Source: Atherix ibis (Eukaryota > Arthropoda > Insecta > Diptera > Athericidae). From it: a stretch of DNA of 64,000 nucleotides. The DNA lies in contig OY282605.1 in the NCBI GenBank assembly GCA_958298945.1, forward strand, positions 110,976,267 to 111,040,266, given 5' to 3'. The notes beneath the pieces are model-generated. The model worked only from the letters and a program-made list of their open reading frames with translations. It made no database searches and was not told the DNA's origin. The translations under genes and the position numbers were made by a program. This document shows positions 1 through 12,334 of the stretch, piece by piece; the stretch's first letter is position 1; each line of letters begins with the position of its first letter.

Positions 1-1438
1 AAGTCGTTCGTATAAATGGAATTTTTATAATCTTAATTTTCACTGACTGCTTTTCAAAGCATGAAAATTTGATTTTTCAATTGGCAGAAAATGGATATTT
101 TCTTGTATTATTATTATATGTTTCTTGGCGTACTCTTGTTTATAGACTTTTTTTTTGAATACTGTTCAATTTCATTCTTTTCCAACTGAATGCTTTTTTT
201 AAACATATAATATATTACCTTGTTTTAGAATCTTTGCAAAATTTTGAAATACCAAATTATTAATATGGAAATTGGTAATTTTTCAGCGTAAATATAATAA
301 AAATCCATAAAAAATTTCATAAGCTCTTCAACAAAAAATGGGATGTTATTTTAGTGTACTAATATTATCTTAGCATATTTTACTTTAAAATTTAATATAT
401 AATTAAAATTTATCAATATTAAAATTAATATTTTTTTTAGATATCAAGTTTGTCTGATTGAATTTTTAGAATACCTCAGAAGTAGGAAAGAAAATAAGAA
501 AATATTTCTTGGAGAAAAAATTGAAATATTTTCTGCACAAAATTGCCTGAGCAATGATTCTTCTTTGGAGAAGAAATTGCTCAAAGCGAGAGAGCGGAAG
601 AACTCAACAGGAACAGCTGTCATTCTTCGCTAGACCAGATTCGAACCCGCAATGCATTAAAATGTAATATAACATAACCTAAATTAAATAAAAATAAAGT
701 GTAAAGACAGAAAAATTGATTTTAATATATTTTTATATTTAAACATAGGTAGAAACATTGATTATTTAGCTGTTTGTCGATTATAAGTGCTATATAATCC
801 TCAGTCACTTTTGTGAAATTCAATTGCCATTTAGGGTTACATCAGAATCTTGTTTTTACTAAAAGGTAAAAGTAATATGAGCACATTTTTGCTTATTCAT
901 CCTTACTCACCATATTTTGAATCAGACCCGAAAGAGTTGATGTGATTTTGTACAATAATTCTGGCTGAAGAAAGTTTTTTAATTATTAATATTTTTGCCC
1001 ATCGCGCTTTGCTATGTCAAAATAAATAAGAAAAAAAAGCCCACATTACAATAATATTTGTACTCCGTCTAGAGAGTAACGGATCCAACTCGACCAAAAA
1101 GTTCTCAAAGTTTTTACTGCTCATGCATTTGACGAAAAATGTCGTTCGACGTCAATTGTTATTGCTTGCTTGTTTGTTATCATTTTAAGTGACCTTAGTA
1201 CTGAAATTTGAATTCTTATCGCGACGACACTAAAGGCTATTTAGTGACTATTAAAATCTGCGTCACGCGGTGTTGTCAACTCATCACTTCGGTGATCAGA
1301 GGTCGACATCAATTTTCAATGACTATATAATGGTCAACTTATGAGCGATTCAATAATGGTATTCGGCGGAAAATCGATTTTTTCCAATATAATTGTTATG
1401 ATATTCAAATATTGCGCTCTTTCATGGTCAGAATAGAT
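1..1438. other. AT-rich DNA, no gene seen
   Basis: No coding region or RNA gene is recognised. Small landmarks are an imperfect hairpin at 548-582 (TGAGCAA pairing with TTGCTCA), a short hairpin at 1228-1246 (CACTAAA/TTTAGTG), and a minus-strand B-box-like GGTTCGAATCT at 637-647 that has no matching A box, so it is not called a tRNA. Confidence 0.6.
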
Positions 1439-1439
1439 T

Positions 1440-2330
1440 TCACGGTCAGAATAGACTTTTCCAGTATGACACTCCCAGCATATTTTTGTCGTCTTCTGGG
1501 ACAAAATCTTCCTCATCCATACAGAGTAAGTGTATAGTCCGTCGAAGCCTATTGAGATTAATTTTATCCACAATCAGGAATCGACTACTCAGGAATCGTC
1601 TACTTTCATATAAGGGGGCCAAAAATTCTTCGAAGAATCCTCCTCTCAAACAGGGACAAAACTTCGCAATAATTTTTGCTGAGGACCCAAATTTTCGAAA
1701 AAAAGTTTTTGTATCGCCCAGCTTTCTTTTTGACGGTTGGTCGTAAGAAAAGAAAATTTTCATTTTTGTGATGCATCTTTTTTGCATAAAGATAGAAACA
1801 CAGCAGGTAAAAAGTGTCGTTATAAAAAATTGTCTAGGCTTGCCGAATCAAATCGGATCCTGAAGGTCATCTAGTACATCAAGTTCAACAACTCTTCCAT
1901 TAAAGGCACCAAAAAATCTCTTAAATCCATACAAATTCAGTAAGTTAACCACTCGCACCGCAGTCTCGCACACAGATTTTTGTTTTGAGCAAAATGACAT
2001 AAACTGACAAAAATAGGCTTTATTTGGCTGAATACAGCTGTGTACGGAATACTTCTTCTACGTCGTTATCGGGTGTTATTTTTGACCTCAAATAACTCTC
2101 TTCAATCTGTAATATCCAATATTTATGGGACCAGTACACTTTACAGTCTTTGATGCTGATGCTTTCAGTTTTGCCTTCGTTAATATGCAGCTAAAAATTG
2201 TTTGCTTCCAGCACAGCTCTTTCTGAATGTCCCATTACCATATGTCGATGTCATTATTGGTTAACAACTGCTGGATAGACTTTATAGAAATGGCGTCCCT
2301 GATGCTGATCCCTTAATCTTGAATTATTTT
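1440..2330 (-). pseudogene. Reverse transcriptase C-terminal relic (non-LTR retrotransposon)
   Basis: This is a decayed C-terminal half of a non-LTR reverse transcriptase, read on the minus strand in several frames. In order from high to low coordinate it shows KSIQQLLTNNDIDI near 2250-2305, which fits the catalytic YADD box context with the first two residues of the box changed. Next come HSERAVLEANN, an INEGKT stretch, and TPDNDVEEVFRTQLYSA near 2035-2085. The last piece is KINLNRLRRTIHLLCMDEED near 1510-1570, which fits the thumb and tail segment (RLRWLGHV.RMDED type) of RTE-like and related elements. A single frame of 113 codons stays open at 1446-1787. There are many stops and frameshifts, so it is inactive. 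The order of motifs is from family knowledge; the clade is not settled. Confidence 0.6.
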
Positions 2331-2334
2331 CGTC

Positions 2335-4700
2335 ATGGCCAGAATAAAGAAACTTAACATATGTGGATCTTTTTCCCTAATGGTTCCAATACTGATCCGG
2401 CTAATTTCATTTTCCAACATACGTTTGTTTTTTTTATTGAGAGTATAGTTTTTAATCAACGCACAATTTTATTTTTTAGGAATTACTAAGAACATAATGA
2501 AATTATAAGTATAAAATTAATTTAAAAATTACTAAATTTCACTCCCGTTTATCCTATCCTCATCATCTACTTGTGAGAGAATGGTCCTATACTGCCCTCC
2601 CCGAAAACACTCATTGGAGAGTTAAAAGGCAATGGCCAGAATTTTCGTATTGGTTCATCAAAACTTAGTATCAAATTATAGATAAAATAAAATAAATTAT
2701 CCTGTAACTAACAAATAACATAAAAAGTACATACATCAAGCAATAAAATACAAATAGTTTTATTAAAATAAATAACATATGTGAATTTTTTAATTCTGCG
2801 ACGAAGCAAAATAAATTAATTTTCGGCAACATATACCATTCCAATTTTGCTTTTTGTTATGCAATTTATTTAAACTCATAAATATGCATACGCCTACGCT
2901 TTTAAATATAATCACATCAAGTGAGCTTAAGGAATTTTCACCAAAAATAACTTAAATGTTAGTAAAAGAACAAACTCTGTTGTTTTGGCATTTTGTTAGA
3001 CAAAAATGTCAGCACTTAATAATATGAAGGAAAATTTTCGAAATCTTGGAAAACTTTTAATGGTACTTTTGTACTTAAATTTTTGCTGGGCCTTGCATAA
3101 CCAAAAGGAATTACCAAAATTAAAATTGATTTTTCACTCGTTTCCCTTGAAATGGGTCGATTGCTGAAAGTTCACTCTGTTGCCATTTGTTGGTGTAGGT
3201 CTCAAAAGTATACCAAAGTTCGGCGGTTGACATTGATTTTCAACTTAATTGTTGAGATTATAAAGCAGTATAATATCTGCTTTAAATTCGTTCGCTAATT
3301 TCCCATCCAAAAGTTTCCAAAATATTTAAGTATTAATTAGTAAAATATCATATATAATTTAAAAGTTTGTGTAAAATGCTGCTTAGTGGCTAAAAATAAA
3401 AGTCAATTCAACAATTTAATGGTATCCATGTGCTTCCAAAACGTCCATAAAGGAAATTTTATATTTAACTTGTTAGATTGAGGCACAAAACAATACTTGT
3501 TGACCTATGCACTCACAATTACATAGAATAAAGTTGAGTCTGGAAAATATATAAAATAACAGTGTAGTTATTTGAGTAATACGGATTCTTTTTCAAATGA
3601 ACTAGGAAGGAAAAAGTTTATTAATTACAATTTTACAGGTGAACGAAACCTTATGCTGTAAAGTTAGTCAATTTTTTTCCGTAATAATTACTGCTCTTAA
3701 CACTACAATGGGCAGAACGAGAAAGCTAATAATTTGGCATTTTAATAATTTGGAATTTGGCAGTGAAATTTAACTTTATCATTTATCTATGATGCATTGC
3801 CATTTATATCTAAATCGTTATGATTTTTAATTAACGAGCCGAGATACAATTCTATTGCAAGAAATTCTATATTTTCTTTAAAAAAAAAATCGATTTACAT
3901 TTTTGTGCATTTTACCTGCAATCCTTAAACTGATATTATTTCAAAAAAATTTATAATTTTTATTCGTTTTCTTTTTTATATATATTTTGTATTGAATACT
4001 TTTTGTTTAGTTAAATGCTGAAAAATGAAACGGAAATGGTCTAACTGGAAAATTTTATTTATTTTTGCTATACGTACTCTTGGGAGTATTGAACAAATGT
4101 TCACCTGATTTGCATTTCATGCGATATTGATTTTTGCTATTGTATTGTGCTTGAATAGTATTGATTTGAACTGAAAATTTTATCTAGATTTTCCAAACAA
4201 AATACTCCGACAATCGATTTCCGACTTTTGTTATTTTTTGTTTCTGTACAGAAAATGCAAATAAATGTTTTATACAATTTGAGGTAAGATCTGCTCAAAG
4301 AAAGGATATTGTATCTGATTATGGTTTTTGTTACTTAAATAATCGACAATATTTATTAAATCAATTATAAAATTGGTAAAATGGAAACGGGTTTCAATAT
4401 TGAAATATATTTAAATGTTTTTTATTTAAACATAATTGGTTTGATCAAAAATTAATTGTCTGATAATAATAGAAATCAAGTATCTATTATGATAAATATA
4501 TTATTTTTGTTGATATGTTATTAATTGTTTCGTTTAATATTATATTAATTAATGATATTCAATATCCAATGAAGGATTTTCAATTTGAATTTATGGTTGA
4601 TTATTTTAAGCTTTAACTCAAAAATACATTCAGCACATTTATGACAAAAGGATGAATATTTAAAACAAAAACAATTGTGGGACATTTTTCTCATTTAATT
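2335..4700. other. AT-rich DNA, no gene seen
   Basis: Only short reading frames and homopolymer runs are present. I recognise no coding remnant, RNA gene or ordered repeat here. Confidence 0.6.
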
Positions 4701-4707
4701 TTCAACC

Positions 4708-4765
4708 GGCCCGATAGCATAGACGTTAGCGTGCTGGACTACCATCCGTGAATTCCAATCACACT
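4708..4765 (+). repeat. tRNA-like head, probably a SINE relic
   Basis: The stretch resembles the 5' half of a tRNA: an A-box-like TAGCATAGACG, then GTTAGCGTGCTGGACTACC in the position of the D and anticodon arms. The B box is badly eroded (GAATTCCAATC or, further on, GGTTCTACGC), so it cannot be a working tRNA gene. A tRNA-derived SINE is the simplest reading; a tRNA pseudogene is the alternative. Just downstream a 19-bp word is repeated at 4792-4810 and 4841-4859. Confidence 0.45.
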
Positions 4766-4791
4766 GAGTCATGGTTCTACGCTAATTCCCT

Positions 4792-4859
4792 AATATCACT
4801 TTACTTTCCACTTTACTGCATGAATATAAGCAATATAGTAAATATCACTTTACTTTCCA
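4792..4859. repeat. 19-bp direct repeat, 49 bp apart
   Basis: The identical 19-mer AATATCACTTTACTTTCCA occurs at 4792-4810 and 4841-4859. It lies right after the tRNA-like head and could be part of the SINE body or a local duplication. Confidence 0.7.
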
Positions 4860-4861
4860 AA

Positions 4862-7800
4862 AAAAAATTCAGAAATATATTTAATACATATATGGAAAAA
4901 TTAAGAATCATAAATAAAAAATCTCCTAAGGCTATGAAAATATGCCTGTAGCTATTTTTTAGTTATTCGGAAGGAAAGAAAGCCTACCACGATATTTGCA
5001 ATATCCTTTTTATAAAATAAAGACCTATATTACAGAACCTGTTTAATATCTGAAACCCTCCCACCGTTTTTTCCTCAATACCCCGCTACTCTCTGCCGTG
5101 TTTTTTTAAATAATTTTTCAAACTGAGTAAAACAAATTGAAGGAATGTCCAACTCCTTTTTTTGAGGCGTTAAAAGATATTTTCCGTAAATCAAAGATGG
5201 TTAACCCCTTTAACGAGCAGCTAAATAAATGGATTGCCAAATTTTTGAAGTCATCCAAGTAAATTTTACAGATGGCCAATTTTTTAAACGAGGTCGTGCC
5301 GAACCTCTTTAAGTTGTCCAATGAAAATGTGCAAATGGTCAGCCTTCTTTACGGAGTTTTTTGTTGCGATGCACCAAATAAATAAATGTTTACGGAGATT
5401 TCACATGTGGTCAATTTTTTTTAGGTGGACCACCATTTTTTAAATGGGATAAGTAAATTCTAGAAATGGCCTTTGTTACAAAGGGCAAAATCAAATCTTC
5501 GAATAACCAACGTTTTTTTACGATGGCCGAAGCAAATTTGAGAAAGGTCCACATATCTTTACAGGCGTAAAAAAAATTTTTTTTGATAAATTTTCCTACG
5601 ATGCTTAAATATTGTATAATATTTTTTACATGTTCACGGGTTTTTTTTTTATTTTATAAAGATGCTTTTGTGGTTTGTAGTGGTAAGTAAATTATTATAA
5701 GTACTTATTTATAATTTTCAAATTCATAAACAACAATATTCAGATGTAAAGGAGAGTTTTAAAATCCTTTTTATAAAAATAGGACAATTGAATCCAGATG
5801 TTTGGTAAAAATAAACAAATTGACGAGTATAAATGTACACGTATAAATATATATACATTTCATCTGAACGTACATCTACCCTATTTAATCCTAGAATAGA
5901 TAATTTACCAAAAGAATTAATATCAGATGGTTTTAAGTGAAGAAGTTATCGTTGCGGAAGTAGACAAATTACGCAACTCACTTAATACTTCGTGCATTAT
6001 AAGCTATCCGAGTGAAAAAAGCTTTAATAAATTCGAATTCAATTAAATTGAAATTAAGCAGATTCCCTTTGAAAGTGACTAAACAAGGTGATAATCCGGA
6101 AATTAAGACTATTCGTGAATCCTTCTTAAAGAGTTTCATTTCACCTTTTTACTATATAATCGCACTTATAATGAAACACGAGGAGCGGAAAAAACCGGAG
6201 AAAATACATTATCATACAAACGGTTGAGGATTCTTTGTTAAAAGGTTTGTGGGCATATGGAATTAATTTTTGAGAAAAGTTAAATACCCAAGCCTAAAAA
6301 AGGTAACTAGACTACCTTTGTACGAATACTTGTACACCGAAAATTTTAAAAAAAGTTTTTTTTTTTCATTTTATTTTAAACGCGGCACTAATTTGATTAG
6401 AAAATTTGCTCCAGAAAGAAGGTTTTTTTCTTCCCGTTTCAAACTTCTTTATTGCCGTGAATTTTCCCGAAATAAAATTTCATTGCGAATAAGGCTTTTG
6501 ATAATTTGTTGGAAAAGTTTAATATTATGAATTTGCACTTGAATGAATATGTACACATTCTTCTTCTTTTCAAATAGGCTTTCTAGACTTGAAAATAAGT
6601 TTGGGGATAGTGAAATAGTGGATGAATTGTTTCCTTTAATGAGAAATCCTGTGTAGTTTTACACGATTTAGTTTTTGTTGTTTTTAGGTTTTTTTTAATG
6701 ATTAAATTTAATTTTTTTGGTTCAAGTATATCACTTTAAAATCTTTTTTATGTATAGTTTAAAATTAGTTTTCATATTATAGTAACTTTTAAAGTTTATT
6801 AATTAGTTATACTACTTTTACATGCATATTTTTTCTATTTATATAGAAAAATATTATTTTTAATTTTAAATTAATAAAATAAGTTTTAAATTAAAGTAGA
6901 TTGTTTTTGCATTTGATGTTTGTCAGTCTCAGTGAGAATTGGTCTAGATTAGCTTAAATTTAAGTTTACAATGTAGATGAGCGAAATGTATACAAATATA
7001 ATTTTTTTTAAAGACATTTATAATTTGCATATCAAAGTCAGTTTTATTCACTCATCCGCTTGTAGTTTAGATATATTCAAATCCTGAACCCACACTATGC
7101 TTTATGAATTATTTTGTATTTCTTCTTACTTAAAGAGTTTGTTCTTTCCTTTGCATGTGAATAAAATATTTGAATAACAAGAAACAGGGTTGAATAGAAG
7201 ACAAATTACGTAGACTTTCCATTTAGCTTTCATGAATAAAAATATCTTTAGGCTCATAATTAAAGCATAATTCATTTGCATATTACAGAATACATTATGA
7301 TTTGAGAAAATTCTTTGAAAGAAAATATGTTAGTTATTTTTTGTTCATTATCGGCATATGTACGTCTTTATTTGTACAGAATAAAATTGCATACATAAAA
7401 GGTGAAACGAATATAATCTAACGTATATTGGAAACTTTTTATAGCATCTTTTAGGGCTAACGATCTTCTATTTAAGAATTCAAATTAAATATCTGTAGTC
7501 ATTTGGAAATTTCACTGCTATCCGACGATTTCATGAATCATTTCACAATATCAATTCATGATTTGATTTCTAATGAGATTTCCTTCATTGTGGAGCACTA
7601 GATCCCTCAATACCATTTACTCTTTTAATTTATCAAATCCTACAAATCTATACAAACAAAAAACAAACAAAATTTCATTGAAAATTATTTTTTTATAAAA
7701 CAGTGAGAACTATAATAAGATATCCATTTTAGAGGCGCTTGTATGTTTTTTACAAAAATAGATGATTTACCATAATAGATGACAAAATCTATGCTATCCA

Positions 7801-8086
7801 TAGGACGGTTAAGATATTGGTCAGTAGTAAGTGTAAGGTTAGACAAAGTGAGACATTTAGAGTATCTAATACCCTTTTAGATGGGACGGTTCTCTAATTC
7901 TTCCGTACTATATAGATTGGAAACTATAGTTGTTAGCAGTAATAAAAATATCTACGTCTCTAGATAGCTTTAAAGAGACAAGTGTTGACTATCTACCAAA
8001 AAACGTTTCCTCCAACAGTTTGAGAATGTTTGTTTCTGTTCGTCACCTTCAAAGCTATTCGCGGACCATTGAATAATCCTACAGTA
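4862..8086. other. AT-rich DNA, no recognised gene
   Basis: Open frames at 6012-6227 (71 codons) and 6270-6530 (86 codons) match nothing I know and have the lysine- and phenylalanine-rich make-up expected of AT-rich non-coding DNA. Between about 5190 and 5580 the words ATGGCCA, ATGGTCA and TGGTCAA followed by T-runs return every 20-40 bp, possibly an eroded minisatellite. Confidence 0.5.
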
Positions 8087-8088
8087 TA

Positions 8089-9025
8089 TGAGGTCTGTTC
8101 AAAACGTAACACAAATTTTGAATTTCCGCGAGTTACGTATATTCGATTTACGATTTTTTATGGCGTTATGTTGGTACTTATGTCTCTCACTTATGCCGAT
8201 AAGTTCGGCCATTTTGAATGTTCAGATAATTTTTGACAGCTGCTTTGCTTGCACGTGTTTTGGCTCGTCTTCGATTTTTGCCCATTCCAAAAAATGGATC
8301 AAAGAATCTGTATCAAATTTTGTGTGAAAAACAAAATTAATTGCGCGGAAGCATTCCGAATGTTGACTGTGGCATATGGTGAAGCTACCTTGGATCGAAG
8401 CAACGTTTATCGGTGGTAAAAAATGTTCTCAGAGGGCCGAGAAAATGTGAACGACGAAAATCCAAGTTCGGTCGAATGTGAAGGTTTTGCTTACAGTTTT
8501 CTTCGAGTGCAGGGGCATGGTGCATAATGAGATCTTGCCACAGGGTAGAACGGTCAATAAGGAATATTACCTGCAAGTTATGCTTAAGTTCCGCGAAGCA
8601 ATCTGCGAGAAACGCCCGGATTTGTGGAAGAACAAAAATTGGCTTTTGCATCATGATAACTCCCCTGCTCACGCATCGTTGCTTGTATGCGAATTTGTGG
8701 CCAAAAAAAACACACAAATAATGCCGCAGCCGTCGTATTCCCCAGATGTGGCCTCATGTGACTTTTTCTTGTTCCCGAAATTGAAGAGCCCCATGAAAGG
8801 ACGACGCTACGCTACGATTGAGGAGATAAAGACGGCATCGAATGAGGAACTGAACAAGATCACAAAAAATGATTTTTTGAAGTGCTTCAAGAATTGGAAA
8901 AAACGTTGGCACAAGTGTATAATATCTGGTGGGGATTACTTTGAAGGGGACATAATAGATATTCATGAACAAATAAATAATTTTTGAAAAACACAAAATT
9001 CGCGATATTTTTTGAACAGACCTCG
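8089..9025 (+). mobile_element. Internally deleted mariner element with both TIRs
   Basis: A mariner copy bounded by TA dinucleotides at 8087-8088 and 9026-9027. The terminal inverted repeats begin YGAGGTCTGTTCAAAA at each end and remain partly alike for about 45 bp. The total length is 937 bp, short of the roughly 1.3 kb of complete mariners, because about 330 bp of coding sequence is missing between the DNA-binding part and the second catalytic motif. A second copy of the same family sits at 26056-26906. With both ends kept, it could once have been moved by a transposase supplied in trans; that is inference. Confidence 0.9.
8294..8987 (+). pseudogene. Mariner transposase, deleted and broken
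   Basis: The start is the ATG at 8294, opening MDQRICIKFCVKNK, the helix-turn-helix region. A stop interrupts at the conserved tryptophan (YRW then TAA, where mariners have YRWYK). After SEGRENVNDE the sequence jumps, with loss of the first catalytic Asp (the GDESW block), to VKVLLTVFFECRG in another frame, which then stays open for 170 codons to the stop at 8987. The second Asp (HHDNSPAH, codon 8655-8657) and third Asp (CDFFLF, codon 8760-8762) are present at exactly D34D spacing. The C terminus FEGDIIDIHEQINNF is complete. The protein would be inactive: no first catalytic residue, one stop and one frameshift. Confidence 0.9.
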
Positions 9026-9027
9026 TA

Positions 9028-11265
9028 CTCAACACGTTTCGATATAATCTATTATTATCAGAAATCAACGTGCTAATCAGTTGGCTAGAAAAGCTCTCTG
9101 TTATCCACTATTTACAGCTACACTTAATCTGCCTTGCCTACTAACAGAATGCAAACAACATCCTTAGCCAAACGTAGAAATATAGACTGGACTTTATAGT
9201 AAGGCCTTTTAAGGACAACTTTTGTCAAAATTTTGGGTACGAAAACTACACACAATTCAGATAGGTCATACTGATCTCACCTATAACTTTCATTTCGAAA
9301 TCCCACGTGTCGTATAGCACACCAAAATTTTGTTGTTGAATAGAGTTCTTCCTATTATGGAGGTCGTAGATCCAAAAAATGCTAACATACTTTTAAAAAA
9401 AAGTTACCAGTTTTACTAGAAAACTGATAACGACTCTTCCGCTGGCCCCTCCTATGATACATGAAGAACCAAATTGCCTCATGGTCGTGGAACTGCAAAA
9501 TGATTCCTTGTTCATGTCTAAAAGTCCTTCCAAACTATTTATAATGTTCTTCATGTATCATAATTTGCTTCAATATTTTCGGACCATTAATTGATCGTAT
9601 CTGATAATCCTGACAGTAATTTTTCCAATGATTTGAGTGCAAATTTATTATTATCAACTATAACAGAATCTAATAGAAGGTAGTGCAAAGTTATTAATAC
9701 TCTAATAAAATAGTGTCATTATTTACTTATGTTTAGTATACAAATTTTCTGAGAGCCCTTATTCAGGATAATATCTTTTCTAAAATATCAACATACTATT
9801 GTTAATTTAAGATGATTTGCGATTTTTTTTATTAAATTCAATTAAATTGTTTTTACAATAACAAAAATATTTTAACTATTTATTACTAAGAAAAGTAAAT
9901 ATGTCAGACTTTTAAACGGTCCACACTGCCCAAAAGCATAAATCTACCTAATACTGATTAACATTATTTATTTTACAAATTATAGATAAGAAATTATGCC
10001 ATCAACAAAATCAGATTAAATTAATTCTAACCAAAATTGAATGGAATTTCTCTCTTAATCATAGTTTCAGGCTCATTTGAATTCACTGATGATTAAATCA
10101 TGGCAGAATGTTAATTTAGATAATTATCTTTTGTTTTATATAATATTATTCAGTATTAATATAATTATTACTTTGCAAGATTTATCCTTAATTTAATGGA
10201 TTTTTGATAAAGAAATATACTTTAATCTATTAAAGAAACTAAGCAAACAAAATAAAAACAATATAATTGTTGATAGAAAATCATTGTTCTGATTAGTAAC
10301 ATTTTCAACAAATCTCGATTGTTAACTAATTTGAAATTAATTACGTTCACATATTATGTTGAGGAATTCATTTAGATTTAATTAATTTTTTATATTACTT
10401 AGTAACAAATGGAGAGGTTTTACAATTTAAGGTACGTATTTTTAATTCCTTTATTAATTATATGCTTGGTTTCATGGTTATGATCCTTACGGGACAACAG
10501 TTATTTTTCCATTTTCAAGATAAACTTGGGCTTTAAACTTAACTTGATATTATGATATACTTTCTATGCGGTTTCTAGCTTATGTTTCATTACAAACATG
10601 GGAAAGTATTAAAACAATTTCAAAATAGTACCAATATTTCTCTGAATCTCATTTTGGGCATACTTTTCTCTATTTTAATAATATTTTGACATTCAATAAA
10701 ATGCTTCAAAAAATTTAAAAAAAATGTAACAAATTTTTCAAAGAAGAAATAAGAAAGATTTTTCTTATGAAAATAAATAGGACAAAAACATTTAGAGTTT
10801 TTAAAACGATTTTTATTATTTGTATGCATCTATTAAAAACAACAAATTATGTAGTATTTACTTGACTATAATATGAATGAATAAACGAATGAATGAATGA
10901 ATATATAAAAGAATAAATTTCAAATAAATTTCTTACTGTGAATTATTGTTAAATTATGCAAATGGGAGTTTTGTTGAATTTTTCTGACAAATTGTCAGAA
11001 CAAATTTTTTTATCTTCCTACTTTCAGCTTAAATGGTTTTTTTTTATGTAATTTATTTAAGCAAACTTTATATTTTGTACAGGACATTTTTATCGAAATA
11101 GCGTTTATTCGTGGAGTTTTTTATTCATGAAAATTTAATATTTTTAGAGAATTTTTAGTTTATTTTTTTGGACAAGTTTTTGACTATTTGTAAAAGTATT
11201 ATAGTAAATATTAAAATTAGCTAAATTTATTATGAATGTAATTCTTCCAAAAAAAGACAAAATAG
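9028..11265. other. AT-rich DNA, small repeats only
   Basis: No coding remnant is recognised. Landmarks: a perfect 16-bp inverted repeat at 9454-9469 and 9546-9561 (76-bp spacer), a GAAT microsatellite at about 10875-10902, and a 19-bp palindrome at 10982-11000 (TTCTGACAA, A, TTGTCAGAA). Confidence 0.6.
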
Positions 11266-11319
11266 GTTCCAAATCGAAAAAATTTTCTACCACAAATCTG
11301 ACAACAATCTCTTGTTGTT

Positions 11320-11790
11320 GACGGTTTGAACTTGCGGAAAAGTGTACAATACTATAATGACTTTGATGGACTTTTATGTTTTAGGTATTTATAAAAGCGC
11401 TATTCCGGAACTTATTGACATGTTTTCCATGTTTGATCATAAATCCAAGTTTGATCACTTATTAGTATGCGTTTTGTAGAAGTACAGTTAATATTGGCTA
11501 ATTCAAGCATATTTTCAGCGACCCGGCTTCTTCGGAACAAACAGTGCGGCGATGCTTTTCATGCCGAACATATTAACTAAAATGGCACAATAGGATTCGT
11601 AAAACTCCTCTCAAATCATGAGCTATCTCATTTAAGCTCGAATGACAACTTGCCATTATTATTGTCTTCACTTTATCACTGTTTTCTGCAGTCAAAAATG
11701 TTTAAAAGTTGACTGGAACAAGGGGAGTCTTCAACCATTTCTCTGCCATCTTTGAATACCTTGTACCACTTGTATGTTATATTTCGATAA
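11320..11790 (-). pseudogene. Mariner transposase relic, N-terminal to first Asp
   Basis: Minus-strand fragments in several frames follow the order of a D,D34D mariner transposase. YKWYKVFKDGREMVEDSP (about 11722-11775) is the end of the first DNA-binding domain. SDKVKTIIM, then SSLNEIAHDL and ILVNMFGMKSIAALFVPKK follow, matching the second helix-turn-helix and linker. LISDQTWIYD carries the first catalytic Asp (codon 11454-11456), with the usual GDETW changed to SDQTW. Nothing after the first Asp region is recognisable beyond about 11320, so the catalytic core is lost. Multiple stops and frameshifts show it is old. It resembles the 8.1-kb family in style, but no terminal repeats were found. 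Confidence 0.7.
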
Positions 11791-12258
11791 ATTTATATGC
11801 CTTCACTAACGTTAAAAAAAACGTTTACTATACAATTAATTTGTTAGATTTATTTGCATATGAAAATTCGCAGAGAGCATTTGACATCGGTAAACAAAAT
11901 CAATAGCTACTTTGAAACTAGTTGGCATATATATTCTTATATGTGTTACGCGGGCCTTTTAAATGAATAATTGCGGAAACTTAGATACTTTTATAAATTC
12001 CAGATATACAACTGAAATGGTAAACATTTTTGACAAAATTTGAAAAAGTACTATTATAGCATTTATCCAAATATGTTTATATGAATTCTTACCATTATAA
12101 GTTATTGTAAGATTATATAAAAACTATTTAAGTTACAATGCAAATTAGGCAATACTATTTTTTTTATAGAAATTTAACAGATTTAAACTATCTTTAACTG
12201 AATTTTTCATATCAGAATAGTACATAAAATAAATCGCCTTTAGAATTTTTCAATTTTA

Positions 12259-12330
12259 CCAGGTGTATAAGCTTTGGTCAAGTGTGTCGCATTGGATGCG
12301 TAACGCAGTAATCGAGACAAATCTAGCTTG
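12259..12330 (+). mobile_element. Solo 5' end of a mauritiana-like mariner
   Basis: After a TA at 12257-12258 comes CCAGGTGTATAAGCTT, identical over 16 bp to the left end of the mariner at 58966. A TTTGGTCA word also follows in both places, though at a different distance. No coding sequence or opposite terminal repeat is visible nearby. It is either a remnant left by deletion of an element or one end of a short non-autonomous derivative. Confidence 0.65.
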
Positions 12331-12334
12331 CCAG

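Noticed and set aside
637..647. B-box-like GGTTCGAATCT on the minus strand
   Set aside because: No A box at the right distance and no foldable tRNA shape, so not called as a tRNA or SINE.
891..945. HPYSP...ESD reading that recalls the mariner third-Asp block
   Set aside because: Only a handful of residues match, the spacing is one residue short and nothing before or after supports a transposase.
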